This document shows positions 44,078 to 56,033 of a DNA stretch of 64,000 bases, one piece after another. The stretch is from Sesamum alatum. Lineage: Eukaryota > Streptophyta > Magnoliopsida > Lamiales > Pedaliaceae. The notes under the pieces were generated by a model. It was not told the origin of the DNA and made no database searches. It worked only from the letters and a program-made list of their open reading frames with translations. Each line of letters starts with the position of its first letter. The first letter of the stretch is position 1. A program made the position numbers and the translations under genes. The stretch spans positions 31,623,966-31,687,965 of the forward strand of contig JACGWO010000001.1 of the NCBI GenBank assembly GCA_034509735.1, read 5' to 3'.

Positions 44078-44967
44078 TGACAACAAGAGGAAAATATATA
44101 TTATTTATCAATTATAATATTATTTCTATTTATATTTTTGAATTTATTAAATTAATTCTAAGTGTAAATATTAATTTAATTGATATTTTAATATATATTT
44201 CGTCATCAAATAAAAGGCCGACAAGTGTCAAGCTGAGGTGTTTCATCCAATCAAATCAAGACAAATATTTTTAATATTATCTCTTTCAAAAATACAAATA
44301 TTAAAGAGATAATATCAAAATTGACCAATCATGTCTTCCCAAATATTTAACGTATTTATTGCTTAAAATTAAAATAAAAAGATAATGCCAAACAGTATTC
44401 AAGTTCACCACAATACCTCTTTGACAACTCCTACATGTTCATTTGACACACACAATTGAAGATATAAGTGAAGATACAAGCAAGAGAGCATTCAAGAAGT
44501 CCAAAAATTCTATCAAGCGAAAGTCAAGGAAGATCCACGATATTCAAGGCAAGAATCAAGGCGTCGCGGAAGGCATCCAAAGTCAGCGTTTAATTCGGAA
44601 ATTAGTCCAAAGACCCGCGAATAACGTTATCAAGACGCAGTCCAACTTGGTGGAAGATCAAACCCTTAAATCCACCAAGAAATATTCCAGTTCAAGGTCA
44701 AAGATTCCAAGTTTATAGCGTTTAATCCGGGAACAAGTCAACGACTCCCGAATTAACGTTATTTAGAGTCAAAGTCAACATCGAATGGGATCAAACGTCA
44801 AGTTTCCTCCGAAGTTGGCGAAGTAAAAGATCACGTTCTTGAAGTGAAGAATCAGAGGTTCCCATAGAGATTTTGCACCCACAAATACTCAATCAATTCA
44901 AAGAATTTATTTGTAATTATTCTTTTCAATAAATTCAAAAAATAAAAAAAATTGTTTACAAATTTCA
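44078..44967 (+). repeat. Putative 5' LTR of gypsy element J
   Basis: The segment starts TGACAACAAGAGG against LINE DNA and ends AAATTTCA just before GCGCCCCTAGTGAGACC, a gypsy-like leader start, 64 bp upstream of the gag ATG. The 3' part (CAATAAATTCAAAAAATAAA) looks like a polyadenylation region. It holds a strong inverted repeat, AATATTATCTCTTT/AAAGAGATAATAT, at about 44270-44313. No second copy is in the window, so the ends are inferred. The 91-codon open frame inside is not supported as a gene. Confidence 0.5.
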
Positions 44968-45031
44968 GCGCCCCTAGTGAGACCCGCTCTACCTCTCATC
45001 TCTTCCCTATATCAAAGTCAGAAGTATTTAG

Positions 45032-46719
45032 ATGGATACTCGAGGAAAAGCCTTGAATACGGTGAATTCCGAACTCGCCATATCAAAGTCTTTGAGTTCT
45101 AGCACGAAAAGTGTCGGTGTTACTATGAGGAGCATGTCGAACAAACTTAAGGAATCTTCCCAGATGACTCCTCCCATTGAGTCTGCTAAAAAAGAAATAT
45201 TTGTACATAGCCATGCAAGTGAAGATGACGAAGATAAATCTCCTCCATCCTCTCCTCGCTCCATGTCTAGCTACTCCTTCACAACGAACGTCACCGCAGT
45301 CATTGTAACGAATGCTACAACTATAGAAGAGCAAATCACAAGTCTGATAAGAGCCATCAAAGGACTCACAAAGCATGTCCAGAGCAAGATGCCCAAATCG
45401 CTAGGTTGATCAAGAAGACAGATAACGTTGATATAAGCCATATCAGGGGGAAAAAAGTTGAGGTTCATGATGAAGCAGAAGTATCCACAAAGCAGCATTA
45501 CACCAAGAAGGATAAACTTGCAAAAGAGTTTTAAGTCTTGTCTGATGGATTGATTCCGATAGACCAACTAATAATATTCACTGAAGGGACCATCAGGCGC
45601 AAGATTGAGGGAAGCTTAAGGTCATCATTTACTTATTCCAAGCCCTACACTCCAAGGATTGATAGCTTAAAGATGCCGATGGACTACCAACCACCAAAGT
45701 TCTAGTAATTTGATGGCAAAGGCAATCCTAAGACACGCGTGGCTCACTTCATGAAAACATGCAACAACGCTGGAACATATGGGGATTATCTAGTCAAACA
45801 GTTTGTCCGATCATTGAAAGGCAACACATTTGACTGGTAGACTGATTTGGAGGACGGTTTAATTGATGGATGGAACAGCTAGAGCAAGAATTTCTCAATT
45901 GATTCTATAGCACTAGGCAGCCTGGCAGCATGATTGAGCTTACAAATTCCTTCTAGTGAAAGGACGAGCCAGTCATTGACTATATCAATAGGTGGAGCAA
46001 TATGAGCTTTAACTGCAAAGATCGATTATTTGAAGCTTCCGCCATTGAGATGTGCATTCAAGGGATGCATTAGGGGCTTTAGTATATTCTCCAAGTAATC
46101 CTACCTAGACTATTCGAAGATTTAGCCACTCGAGCACATAACATGGAGTTAAGTATGGTAGCGAGTGGAGCGGAAGGGCTACCTGTCCAAGAACCCCGCA
46201 GAACTAAGGAAAGGCAAGAAGTCAAGAAAAGGGGCAAGCCTTATTTGTAAGCTTCAAGCAAGGAATCCATGAAAGGAATGTGGTACCCTTCAAGCTCCGA
46301 AGCAAGGCAAATAATGGTAGCATCCCAAAGAACAACGCTCCTTACAAGAGACCGTAAAGAAAATTAACCTTAAAGGAAATTCAAGCAAAGCAATATCCTT
46401 TCTTTGATTTCGATGTACTAGGAATATTTAATGACTTATTGGAAGCTAACCTTATCGATTTGCCCGAACCGAAGTGACCTAAAGAAGCCAAACGAAGAGA
46501 TGATCTAAAGTACTGCAACTATCATTATTTAGTTGGACATTCAATACAAGATTGCTTCGTGTTCAAGGACAAGGTTATGCAATTAGCTCTCCAAGGTAAA
46601 ATCTCTCTTGAAGAGGATCTTGCGGCAACAAATCTTGTGACAACCAAGTGCGAATATTTTGATGGCAAAAAATTTTCATGCAATACCACACATGGAAATG
46701 ACACTACAATCAACGAGCA
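45032..46719 (+). pseudogene. Ty3-gypsy gag remnant (J)
   Basis: Gag of a plant Ty3-gypsy element, start ATG 45032 (MDTRGKALNTVNSELAISKS). The first 125 codons are open up to IKGLTKHVQ, then the frame shifts. The retrotransposon gag domain is readable at about 45680-45870: PMDYQPPKF, FDGKGNP, VAHFMKTCNNAGTYGDYLV, FVRSLKGNTFDW, each broken by TAG stops (the usual FQQFDGK and DWYTDLE read with stops). At about 46507-46610 the C-terminal CNYHYLVGHSIQDCFVFKDK matches the short Cys/His motif of this family. Gag forms the particle; this copy is dead. Confidence 0.82.
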
Positions 46720-46837
46720 ATGACCTTTAGTGATGAAGATCTACTACTTGGCTCCAAGCCGTACAACAGGCCATTGTTCGTAACTTGTTACGCACATGAG
46801 CAAAAGGTCAGCCGCGTATTAATTGATGGGGGTTCTG
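46720..46837 (+). pseudogene. Gypsy J protease, 5' half
   Basis: Aspartic protease of the J polyprotein: MTFSDEDLLLGSKPYNRPLF then VSRVLIDGGS, with the catalytic Asp in the LIDGGS form used by many plant gypsy proteases. The frame is cut right after GGS by a solo copia LTR at 46838; the matching continuation starts at 49054. Confidence 0.85.
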
Positions 46838-49053
46838 TGAAGGACAAGCGGATCCGCCCGGGAGCGCGAGCGGAAGCGAGAAGGCGAGGAAATAGCGTAA
46901 ATTAAATCAAATGTAATTTAAAATACGAATCCCAAGGGGTGTACCCTTGGGTGCTCAACCGGGCGTTCGATGTAGGATGTGTAAATATTAGAAACATATA
47001 TTTAAACACATAGGGCATAGATAAATATATATAATCAATCAAAGCGTAATAAACCGTTACCTTTGATTGTTTAGCGTATGCTCCCGGCTACTTGCGTTGT
47101 TCCTTCTTCGGAATGCTCACGAAATCCAAACGTATGGATTCTCCAAAGGTGATCCACACCACACCGGAAGAAACACACGTTCTTCTTGCTAGAAAAGAAC
47201 GGGTTTAAGAGAAGAACACTATGAATTAGTGCTCTCTTAAACTTACTTTGTTCTTCTTCTTGATTCAAAATCAAGTGAAGAACACAAGTGTAAGAGAGGG
47301 AGAGAGGCCGAGAGTTTGAGAGAGAGGAGAGGATTTTTGTCTTCTCTTTTTCCTAGAAAAAAGATGAATAATGAATCACATATGCTTGGTTTTGTATATT
47401 CTAATATATATACATAATTAATGTGATTATTGGAATGTGTCTAGGTTCATCCAAGGATGTCTAGATTCATTCCAATCAATCACCATCAATTCTTCAATCA
47501 AGCCTACCAAAATTTATGGTATGATCAAATCATACCAAAAGGGAAGAGCTTGATTGGAGTTGATTTGTCTCTTTCCAAAAGAGATAAGTCAACATACCAT
47601 CTAGCATGAAACATGGCTGATTTTGCTTCCTCCAAGGGAGCATGTCGGCCATGTTTAATTAAGGGAAGAAGTCCAACTTCTTCCTATTCCAAAATATGAA
47701 TTATTTCTCCTCTCGGGTATAATTTAACGGATCGGGTTTTATCGTAATCCAATTACGACGAATCCAACATTAAATCTAATTTAATGTCCATATAAATTAT
47801 TCCCGTTGATCTTTTGATCCAATTAAAAGATCCAACGCCTCAACGTCTCAACTTTCCATATTTAATCGAAAATCCAATTTACCAATTAAACGAAAGCCCG
47901 ATACAATATCGGCCCATCCATCCAATGGAATTTCCCTTAAGTAATCCAATTACTTATTTTATCCTTCGAGATTGACTCCAAGTCAATCTCTCAACCTCCT
48001 CGATGATTTGTGTGTGACCCTTTAGGTTCACCCTCAGCTAGACTTGGGCCCGTGTCCCACAAGGGCCCGTTACCATGGGTGGCCATCTAGCAACGGTCCA
48101 TGGCACTAGAGACTAGGTGAATTGGCGTGAACATTTAGGCGCCGATTCCGTACGGGTACGATCCTTCCGTCTACCGTCTCCCGGCCTTAGTCTAGGGTAT
48201 GGAATTGGGCGTCGGTTCCCATCCTTGACTAGGCATCTATGCTTAATACTCGAGACCACGTATGTTTCATTGCGTCGACACAGGAAACCATTCCCTGTTC
48301 GACCAACCACTGTGGCCACAGCTTTAAACAGCATGAACGTGTCTCCGAGTGCATAGGAGATACCTCTGTCACATACTGACAGGGGACGGATCCTCTTCTT
48401 GGAATCCACCGTCCTCGCTACACATTCCGACTGCACTGGACAAAGCTTATGATAATCATCTTACAGAATGATTACCTCTCGCCAGATCCAAGATACAGCC
48501 GTCATGTGCACGCGACTGCCATGATTCCTCAAGTCTGAGGATTACTCCCGTACTATCGAAACCCGGGAAAACCAATCATACTGACCAAGCCTCCAAGGCT
48601 TCCATATGATGATCCCCGTGAGTCAGTCCAGTCGGCTCGACCTCAGTCGACCAACCCATCAAGATCGTGTAGGCGTCCCACGCCTGTCGCCGATGAAACA
48701 CGGCACTCATCCAATGAACACGACTCTTGACGCAAGTCTCAATAGGACTCTCGATGCCCTGTCTCGAGGTCCTCGAATTGGAACGTTTCAGACCCAACTC
48801 TTAATCAGTTGGTTTCATGACCACCATCCAATGCGTGGCCCAACTGCACGAGTTGTTATCCATGGTCTGTGGGCTTTGTTGCGATATAAGTTAAACACCG
48901 TTTTAACAAATGTAAGATGAGCGCAACAAAGAAGGTACCATTGGTGACGAATACTCATCTTATTCATCACATAATAATATTACATTTACATCAAGTTGTC
49001 AGATAGGTTACAAATCGCCAAACCTATTAGCTTTCTGGTCACCTATTCTAACA
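46838..49053 (-). repeat. Solo copia LTR (2.2-kb family), target duplication TTCTG
   Basis: 2216 bp with clean ends TGAAGGACAAGCGG and CCTATTCTAACA. TTCTG occurs at 46833-46837 and 49054-49058. It is nearly identical over long stretches to the E2 LTRs (6530-8746, 18447-19497). There is no internal DNA, so it is a solo LTR, in opposite orientation to J. Open frames inside on both strands recur in the other LTR copies because the copies are so alike; they are not treated as genes. Landmarks: CCGTTACCATGGGTGGCC (48067-48084), GGTCCATGGCACTAGAGAC (48096-48114), stem CTGTCA/TGACAG near 48366-48382. Confidence 0.95.
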
Positions 49054-50341
49054 TTCTGCGGTGAACATCCTACCATTACACACAATGAAGAAGATGGGGA
49101 TTTCCATGGACGAATTAACAAATAGTCGTATGATGATCCAAGGCTTCAACCAAGGGGGGCAAAGGGCTCTCAACATCATAAGAATAAACTTGTTGATCGA
49201 GGATATATCGTCAACCGCATTGTTCCATGTCATATATGCCAAGACATCATACAACATGCTTCCTGGCCGACCTTGGTTACATGAGAATGGCGTGGTTCCT
49301 TCTACCTGGCACCAGTGCTCCAAATATTCAAGAGACGGCGTTGTGAAGAAGGTGCTCGCTGATGATAAACCATTCACTGAGGCTGAGTCTCATTTTGCTG
49401 ATGCTAGATACTATCTCGGGAGTACAAAAGCTAAAGAAAACTCATCCGTCGAGAATCCGAAGAACAAATCAATCAAGATGAAGAAAGTAAAAACAAAGTA
49501 ACCTCTTCAACAGACGCTAGTGAAATAGGTCCAAAAGAAAAATCCTTCCTCGTAGGACTTGACTCACTAAAAGAGTTGGTACTTCCATTGACAAATCTTA
49601 ATGCAAGAAAACCTCAAACCACTCAAAGGGTTCGTGCGACCAACTCAAGGACCCAAAGTAGAGCACGAAGAGCCGCCAACCCTAAAAACTGCAAAAGTTT
49701 TCGACCCCAAAGCATGGAAACTTTTTGTCAAAAACGGATATAAGCCACAAAAAAAGGTTACTTTAGAAAAACTCCCCCCCCCCCGAAGGCCGGTGGTAAA
49801 CAAGTACATGGACTCAAAGCCACCCAAGTGATGTTGAAAGAAAGCGACATGCAGTTCATGATTCCTGAATCGGTCTTGGTTCAATCACTCCTAAGCCTAT
49901 CCGCATAGCCATAAAGAGGGCCAACATTAATTATATCACCAAAGAGTGCTCTTCAACTGAGGATGACAAAAGGGAAGAAAATCCACGAGAATCTATCTTT
50001 GATAGACTTGGTCCTTGCAGAAGATTGGTGTATCAAAAGAAAAGCATGTTGAAGATAGCCGCACATACAAAGAAAAACATCAAAAACTCATGTACACAAA
50101 AACTCAGAAGCTTGATTCCTTCAAGAATGAGAAGCCATAAGACCTTGACTATAACATATGGTAGATGCTTGAAGGTTAATGCACAAATTACAGTCTCCAC
50201 GCAAGCTCAGTGCAGTGATGAAGATGGTAGGAAAAGTGTAATATCATCTAATTATATTAGTAGTGGTCTTTAATTGAAAATGATGAGGTTGAAGAAGAAG
50301 ATGCTGAAGACGGATAGCTGATAGTCCGATGAATGAAAAGT
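49054..50341 (+). pseudogene. Gypsy J protease 3' half and pre-RT linker
   Basis: The protease continues in frame after the duplication: [15 protein letters not shown], then [38 protein letters not shown] and VVPSTWHQC, open to 49501. A lysine-rich segment and stops follow. From about 49601 the linker has FDPKAWKLFVKNGYKPQKK and a run of 11 C (49774-49784) inside PPPRRP coding DNA. From about 49880 it reads PIRIAIKRANINYI and, near 50000, ESIFDRLG. Reverse transcriptase would follow, but the sequence is cut at 50341 by element H. Confidence 0.82.
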
Positions 50342-51687
50342 TGATAAGTGTGTAATATTCCATATTTTGATGATTATAATACCTTATTTTAAGGACTAAT
50401 TACTCCTAATCATGTGGATTTATTGCATTTTCAGCAAAATACATCTTATGAGGAGTAAAGATGGTAAATTAAAGCTAAGAATGACATTTAAAGGCATTTG
50501 AGGGAACAAGTGGAAAAGAATGGCATATTCGAAGATTCTACTAAGCGTGCCCACGCTTAACACTGCAGTCAACTCAGGAGAAAATGGAAAGCTGCGGATT
50601 TTGTTGAGAAAGACGGGATGATTACTGAAAAATTGTTAGTAAAAATTGAAATTAGACCTATTTGATTGCTACGAATGGATTTTTTAACACTTTTATAAGC
50701 AATCATGTATCTACCTTTTTTTATGTCTAAATTCATGAGGTGCCAATAGTATAAATAGAAGGCACCTCACACCTCTAAATTCATCTCTGGTTTACATTGA
50801 ATTTTACATTTTATCTTATTATTCTACTTCTTCTATCTCTCTTTAGTTTTAATACATTGCCCAATTGCTAATGGAATTCCACTCCTTAGTGTGTTTTTCC
50901 ATTAGCATGTTAGGCTAATTTCTTTTCATTTTCCAGTTAAAGTACTGTGATTGCTTGATTCTTAAAACGCTGTGAGATCTAATAGTGCGTACTACTTTTA
51001 TTAAAATCAGTATTCATGTTATTCTCTGCACTCTTATTACAAATATATGATTTATGAATAATATGGACAGTTGTTCATTATCAAGAAGGTTTGCTTGGCT
51101 AATTGAACTTACAAATCCGTAATTGTTTGTTTAGTCCAATAATTAGTAGCAACATAGCATGATTAATTGTGTCAAGGTAGTTAGTTATGTTATGGAGAAT
51201 ACATGATCTAATCTAAATGAATCCTTATAGGAATTTGTTGGTTAGGATCAGACCTTTCTAGTTCTTAATGCTGTTAATGGATTAAATCTTGTGGACGTTC
51301 CCGGGGTTGTCATTGATTAGGAATTTAGCCAACGAACGTTCTTTGACTAACAAAAAGGTAAGAAAGGGTGAGGTTGTTAGATCGTACTAATGACCATAAC
51401 TGATCTACTTGTTTTAATATTTTTATATTTGCATCGATGATCAACTAACGGAATCGAGCATAAACCCACTTTAATCGGAAAACTCTCTTATTCATTTAAT
51501 CTTCTCCTTTAAATCGTGCTTTGCTATTTTCTTTTAAACTAAAAATCAAAACTCCCACCTCTTTTTTTTTCTTTTGTCTCTTTTTGAAGAAGTCAACTTA
51601 TTGCCGATCCTTGTGGATTCGACCCTACTTACCACTTTCACAAAACGTAGTTGTAGGAATTATTTTTAGTGGTTCCGATGTCAATCA
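50342..51687 (+). repeat. H 5' LTR
   Basis: The LTR starts TGATAAGTGTGTAATATTCC and ends GATGTCAATCA before the primer site. A perfect palindrome AAGCGTG-CC-CACGCTT lies at 50543-50558. The region TAGTATAAATAGAAGGCACC (50747-50766) holds a TATA box and probable transcription start area. In the first 100 bp I count about nine differences from the 3' LTR. Confidence 0.9.
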
Positions 51688-51692
51688 AATTT

Positions 51693-51708
51693 TGGTGCCG
51701 TTGCCGAG
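51693..51708 (+). promoter_or_regulatory. H primer-binding site
   Basis: TGGTGCCGTTGCCGAG lies five bases after the LTR end. The family form is TGGCGCCGTTGCCGGG, usual for Athila/Tat-type plant gypsy elements; this copy has two changes. Confidence 0.75.
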
Positions 51709-51754
51709 TATTGGTGTCCTTAAGTTAATTTCTTCTTGGTTACATGAGGTAAAT

Positions 51755-52480
51755 ATGGCTTCCTTAGTTGATCGTTAGGACGAGCTTACATCCCTTGTTC
51801 AAAGAATTGTTGCAGAAAAGTTCCAAGGAGTGAAGGCTTGTGGAGTCTGCAAATCCACTGGTCATCTGATCAATTTGTGCCTTGCTCTCCATGAAGCACC
51901 CACTGAACACGCCAATACAACAGGAGGGTACTTCGGACCATCGCAAAGGAGATAGGATCCCTATTTCAACATATACAATCCAGGATGGAGGGATCACCTT
52001 GACCTTAGTTATGATCCTCAACCTCAAACTTGGCCACCACCTCTTCCATCCAACTCCAAACCAAGCACACCCCTTGAAAACATGATGATAACGCTCGTTA
52101 CTAGTGTTCAAAATTTGGTGTCCCACACTAGAACGAGCATTCAAAACATGGAGGCGCAAACTAGAACAAGCATTCAAAACTTGGTGGTACAGATGAGCCA
52201 ACTAGCATCGCGCATCAGTCGGCTAGAATCCCAAGGTAAGTTGTCATCTCAAAATGTGATTGATCCTAAACAGAACGCTAGTGTTATTATCTTATGCAAT
52301 GAAAAAGAGTTGCAACCAAACAAAGACAAAAATAACACTAAGCGTGGGCACGTCCAGTAAGGTGAATCAAAGCAGGAAATTGAGATTTCACAAAAACAAG
52401 CAGACGAGCCCGATTCAGCCAAAGAGAATCATCTGCAGAATTTTTTAGCAAGCAATGAAGAGGATCACATAAAGTTAGCA
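51755..52480 (+). pseudogene. H gag remnant (C-terminal part, zinc knuckle)
   Basis: Start ATG 51755 gives MASLVDR then a TAG. The next segment has LTSLVQRIVAEKFQGVKACG and a zinc knuckle with all ligands, CGVCKSTGHLINLC (51839-51880, CX2CX4HX4C). GGYFGPSQRR, DPYFNIYNPGWRDHLDLSY and PQTWPPPLP follow, a block I recognise from Athila-type gag proteins. At 52082-52220 three related modules (NLVSHTRTSIQNMEAQTRTS type) precede QLASRISRLESQGKL. Frameshifts occur near 51950 and 52350. The N-terminal capsid half of gag is missing, so the element starts at the nucleocapsid. Confidence 0.78.
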
Positions 52481-52960
52481 CTAAAAGAAAGCCTCACGCC
52501 AATACAAGTGCAAACTTTAGAGAAGCACACGACACCCACACTAGAATTGAAGGAGTTACCTGAACACCTCAAATATGCCTTCTTCGAGGAGGATGACACA
52601 TCAGTGGTAATCATCTTCAGCAAGTTCACTACCTTGGAAGAAGAAAAGTTAGCTCATACGGTTCGATTGTTTCGAGAGGCCATTGGATGGACTATCGTCG
52701 ACATTAAAGGATTGAGTCCAAGAACTTACAAGAACAAAGCTTTTCATGACAAGATAAGTTCAAGGAAGAATTATCTCATGGACCTCAAAGTTTTTCTAGG
52801 TCCACACCATCTTTAGGTGTATTACGTTGAAGAAGAGGACTTAGAGTGCCCAACATATTCAATTTGAGGCACAACGTCTAGCCAAAGACATTAAAGAAAG
52901 GCGCTACGTGGGAGGCAACCCATGATTTCTCTATCCTTTCCTCTCATTTCTTTTTCAATT
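52481..52960 (+). pseudogene. H pre-reverse-transcriptase segment joined to the pol end
   Basis: At 52508-52816 an open frame reads LELKELPEHLKYAFFEEDD, VIIFSKFTTLEEEKLAHTVR and AIGWTIVDIKGLSPRTY, which in Athila/Tat elements directly precedes reverse transcriptase. The sequence then changes, and by about 52865-52925 it encodes AKDIKERRYVGGNP-like residues and a stop, resembling the far C-terminal end of pol. RT, RNase H and integrase are absent between them. The join lies in roughly 52750-52860. Confidence 0.75.
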
Positions 52961-54685
52961 CATTTGAGTGTGTGACTAACATGAGGTTTATACAGACTGA
53001 TTTGTTGTTGTTGTTAAGCATGCCCATGCCTATTGGACCATACAAATCTGCCTGAAAGAACTTAAATTACTACTGAAGAAATTTGTCCTTTCATCGATCG
53101 AGCTCACACGCTGCCGCCAGACCAGCACGTCGGCCTCACTCCACGGAATCCTCCCACTCCTTCGCCTGTCACGACATGCACTCATGGACGTTCTCTTCCC
53201 TTATCTCTCATTTTTTTCTGCTCTTGAGTTGCATGCGTGTCTCCACATTGAGGACAATGTGGATTTTAAGTGTAGGGGTATGCTTGTTGTGTTGTGCTTG
53301 ATTATGCTTGTTGTGTTGACCTTGATGAGATTTGCGGATAATTCGGATAATTTTTTTGCATCGGTAGATAATTTTTGTTGGTCGTGAAATGCTTTTGAGG
53401 AGATTTTGAAAAAAAAAATTGGCTTGATGAATCGTTTTCAAATTTGGACCACTCTTGATTTGGAGGCATTGTGTGCAAAAAGAATACATGTTTCATGCTC
53501 TACGTAATTCATGGCTTGAGAACTCGTTTTTGTCTGAATAACTTGAATAAAAAATTCTTCTGTATGGTATTATTGGACTAGACAAACCTTGTGAGCTTTT
53601 GAGTCTAAACATGTTGATGAAATATTTCATTCTTTTTTGAGAGAAAATGCTTCTATGCCTTGTATTCCTAGAATTTGCATTGAACCACATCGAGGCTATA
53701 TAAATGTGCATGCATCTGGATATAATAAAGGCCACTAGGATTGAAACCACTTTTGGCCTAAATTAACCACCACATTACATGTTAACCTTAGTAAACCCAC
53801 TTGAGCCTTGTTGATGAAGCCATTAATTGTGAGCCTAATCTGTCATTCTTTAACCTTTTGGACCCTTCCAAAAATTATTAGAGCATCAAGGAGAATGAGT
53901 GTTTATCCTAAAGAATGATTCTCAAAACAAGGTGAGGATTTGAAACATTGCTATTTTGTGCTCTAAGGGATATATCTCAAAATGAGTGTGGGGGTTTCAA
54001 GTTGTGGTTTCCTACTTTGTGGGAGCTAACATTGTTATCTTGTTCTATGCCTATTGCAAAAAGAGAGAAACAAAAGAAAAGAAGAAAAAGTTGGCAAAAA
54101 AAAAGAATATTCCTGCCACAAAAAAAAAGAGAAATCTCTCAAAAGAAATGAGAAGGCATAGTTCAAGAAGTTGTAAAAAAAAAAATGGTTGGGGAATTGA
54201 ATTACTCTTGAGAGCTTTGAATTGTTGTTCATTTAATTTCTTGGTGCTCTAATCGAGTCTCTTGGAACTTAACCTCATTATCCATAAATTCCTACCCCCA
54301 AACCAAAGCCCCATTACAACCAAAGTTGAAGACCTTTTGATCCTTGTGTATATATTTCAAAGTGGTGGAGATGTAGTGTATAATCAAGTTTATGGTTAAA
54401 CATTGTTGTAGCAAAGCATCGAGGGATACAATTGACCCATATACACTTGAGAGTTTGGAAAGCGGTGAGCAAAAGTCCACTAGTTTTGTATGATTGATTT
54501 TTTATGATAGACATTGAGTGAGAACTTGTTTGAAAGCATGTTGAATTATCTTTTCATGAGATATGTCATTCTCATTGCGCATGTTGCAACCTAACTTCAG
54601 TGTGCTCAATTGTGAGGAGGATTCTAATTGCTAAACGGATCTTAAATTTGCTCGAGAACTAGCAAAAAGTTAAGTGTGAGGTATT
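52961..54685 (+). other. H 3' non-coding region with hairpin and purine tracts
   Basis: No gene is supported; the lysine-rich frames near 54050-54200 come from A-rich DNA. CCACATTG-AGGA-CAATGTGG at 53243-53262 is a perfect 8-bp stem with a 4-base loop, followed by AAGTGTAGGGGTA, a purine tract known in this position from Athila/Tat elements. A second tract, AAGTGTGAGGTATT (54672-54685), directly precedes the 3' LTR and is the likely plus-strand primer. A CATGCCCATGC palindrome is at about 53018-53028. Confidence 0.75.
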
Positions 54686-56033
54686 TGATAAGTATGTAAT
54701 CTGCCATATTGTGATGATTATAATGCCATATTTTAAGGACTAATTATTCCTAATCATGTGGATTTATTGCATTTTTAGTAAAATACATCTTATGAAGAGT
54801 AAAGATGGTAAATTGAAGCTAAGAATGACATTTAAAGGCATTTAAAGGAACAAGTGGAAAAGAATGGCAGATTCAAAGATTTTACTAAGTGTGCCCACAC
54901 TTAACACTGCAATCAACTCAGGAGATAAAGAAAAGCTGCGGATTTTGTTGAGAAAGACGGGATGATCGCTGAAGAATGGTTAGTAAAAATATAAATTAGA
55001 CCTATTTGATTGCTAGGAATTGATTTATTGACACTTTTATAAGCAATCATGTATCTACCTTTTTTTATGTCAAGATTCGTGAGGTGCCAATAGTATAAAT
55101 AGGAGGCACCTCACACCTCTAAATCCATTTATGGTTTACATTGAATTCTACATCTTATCTTATTATTCTACTTCTTCTATCTCTCTTTAGTTTTAATACA
55201 TTTACCAATTGCTAATGGAATTCCACTCCTTAGTGTGTTCTTCCACTAGCATGTTAGGCTACTTTCTTTTGTTTTTCCAGTTAAAGTACGGTGAGTGCTT
55301 GATTCTTAAAACGCTGTGAGATCTAATAGTGCTTACTACTCTTATTAAAATCAGTATTCATGTTATTCTCTGCACTCTTATTACAAACATTTGATTTATG
55401 AATAATATGGACAGTTGTTCATTATCAAGAAGGTTTGCTTGGCTAATTGAGCTTACAAAATCGTAATTGTTTGTTTAGTTCAATAATTAGTAGCAACATA
55501 GCATGATTAATTGTGTCAAAGTAGTTAGTTATGTTATGGAGAATGCATGATCTAATCTAAATGAATCCTCGTAGGAATTTGTTGGTTAGGATCAGGCCTT
55601 TCTAGTTCTTAATGTTGTTAATAGATTAAATCTTGTGGATGTTCCTGAGGTTGTTCATTGATTAGAAAATTTAGCCAACGGACGTTCCTTGGCTAACGAA
55701 ATGGTAAGGAAGGGTGGGGTTGTTAGGTCGTACAAATGACCATAACTGATCTACTTGTTTTAATGATTGTTATATTTGCATCGATGATCAACTAACGGAA
55801 TCAAGCATGAACCCTCTTTAACTGGAAAACTCTCTTATTCATTTAATCTTCTCCTTTAAATCGTGCTTTGCTATTTTCTTTTAAACTAAAAATCAAAAAT
55901 CTCACCTCTTTTATTTCTTTCATCTCTTTTTGAAGAAGTCAACGTTTTGTTGATCCCTATGAATTCGACCCTACTTACCACTTTCATAAAAAGTAGTTGT
56001 AGGAATTATTTTTGGTGGTTTCGACGCCCATCA
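54686..56033 (+). repeat. H 3' LTR
   Basis: 1348 bp, TGATAAGTATGTAATCTGCC to CGACGCCCATCA. The palindrome is AAGTGTG-CC-CACACTT (54887-54902), changed on both arms relative to the 5' LTR. TATA region TAGTATAAATAGGAGGC at 55092-55108. Confidence 0.9.

Larger units (their letters stand above)
50342..56033 (+). mobile_element. H: Athila-like Ty3-gypsy element, protease and RT deleted
   Basis: H has two LTRs of 1346 and 1348 bp, a gypsy primer site, a short coding region and a long 3' non-coding part with two purine-rich tracts. Flanks are AAAGT (50337-50341) and AATGT (56034-56038), a duplication with one change. The gag C-terminus is followed within about 300 bp by the segment that normally precedes reverse transcriptase, and then by the end of pol, so protease, RT, RNase H and integrase are gone. 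It would depend on proteins from other copies. Confidence 0.85.

Noticed and set aside
44443..44718. 91-codon frame upstream of gypsy gag
   Set aside because: It lies in the likely LTR/leader of J, has no domain and no second copy to test.
54035..54252. Lysine-rich frame (+) and phenylalanine-rich frame (-)
   Set aside because: Low-complexity A-rich DNA in the H non-coding region; no motif and no start context.
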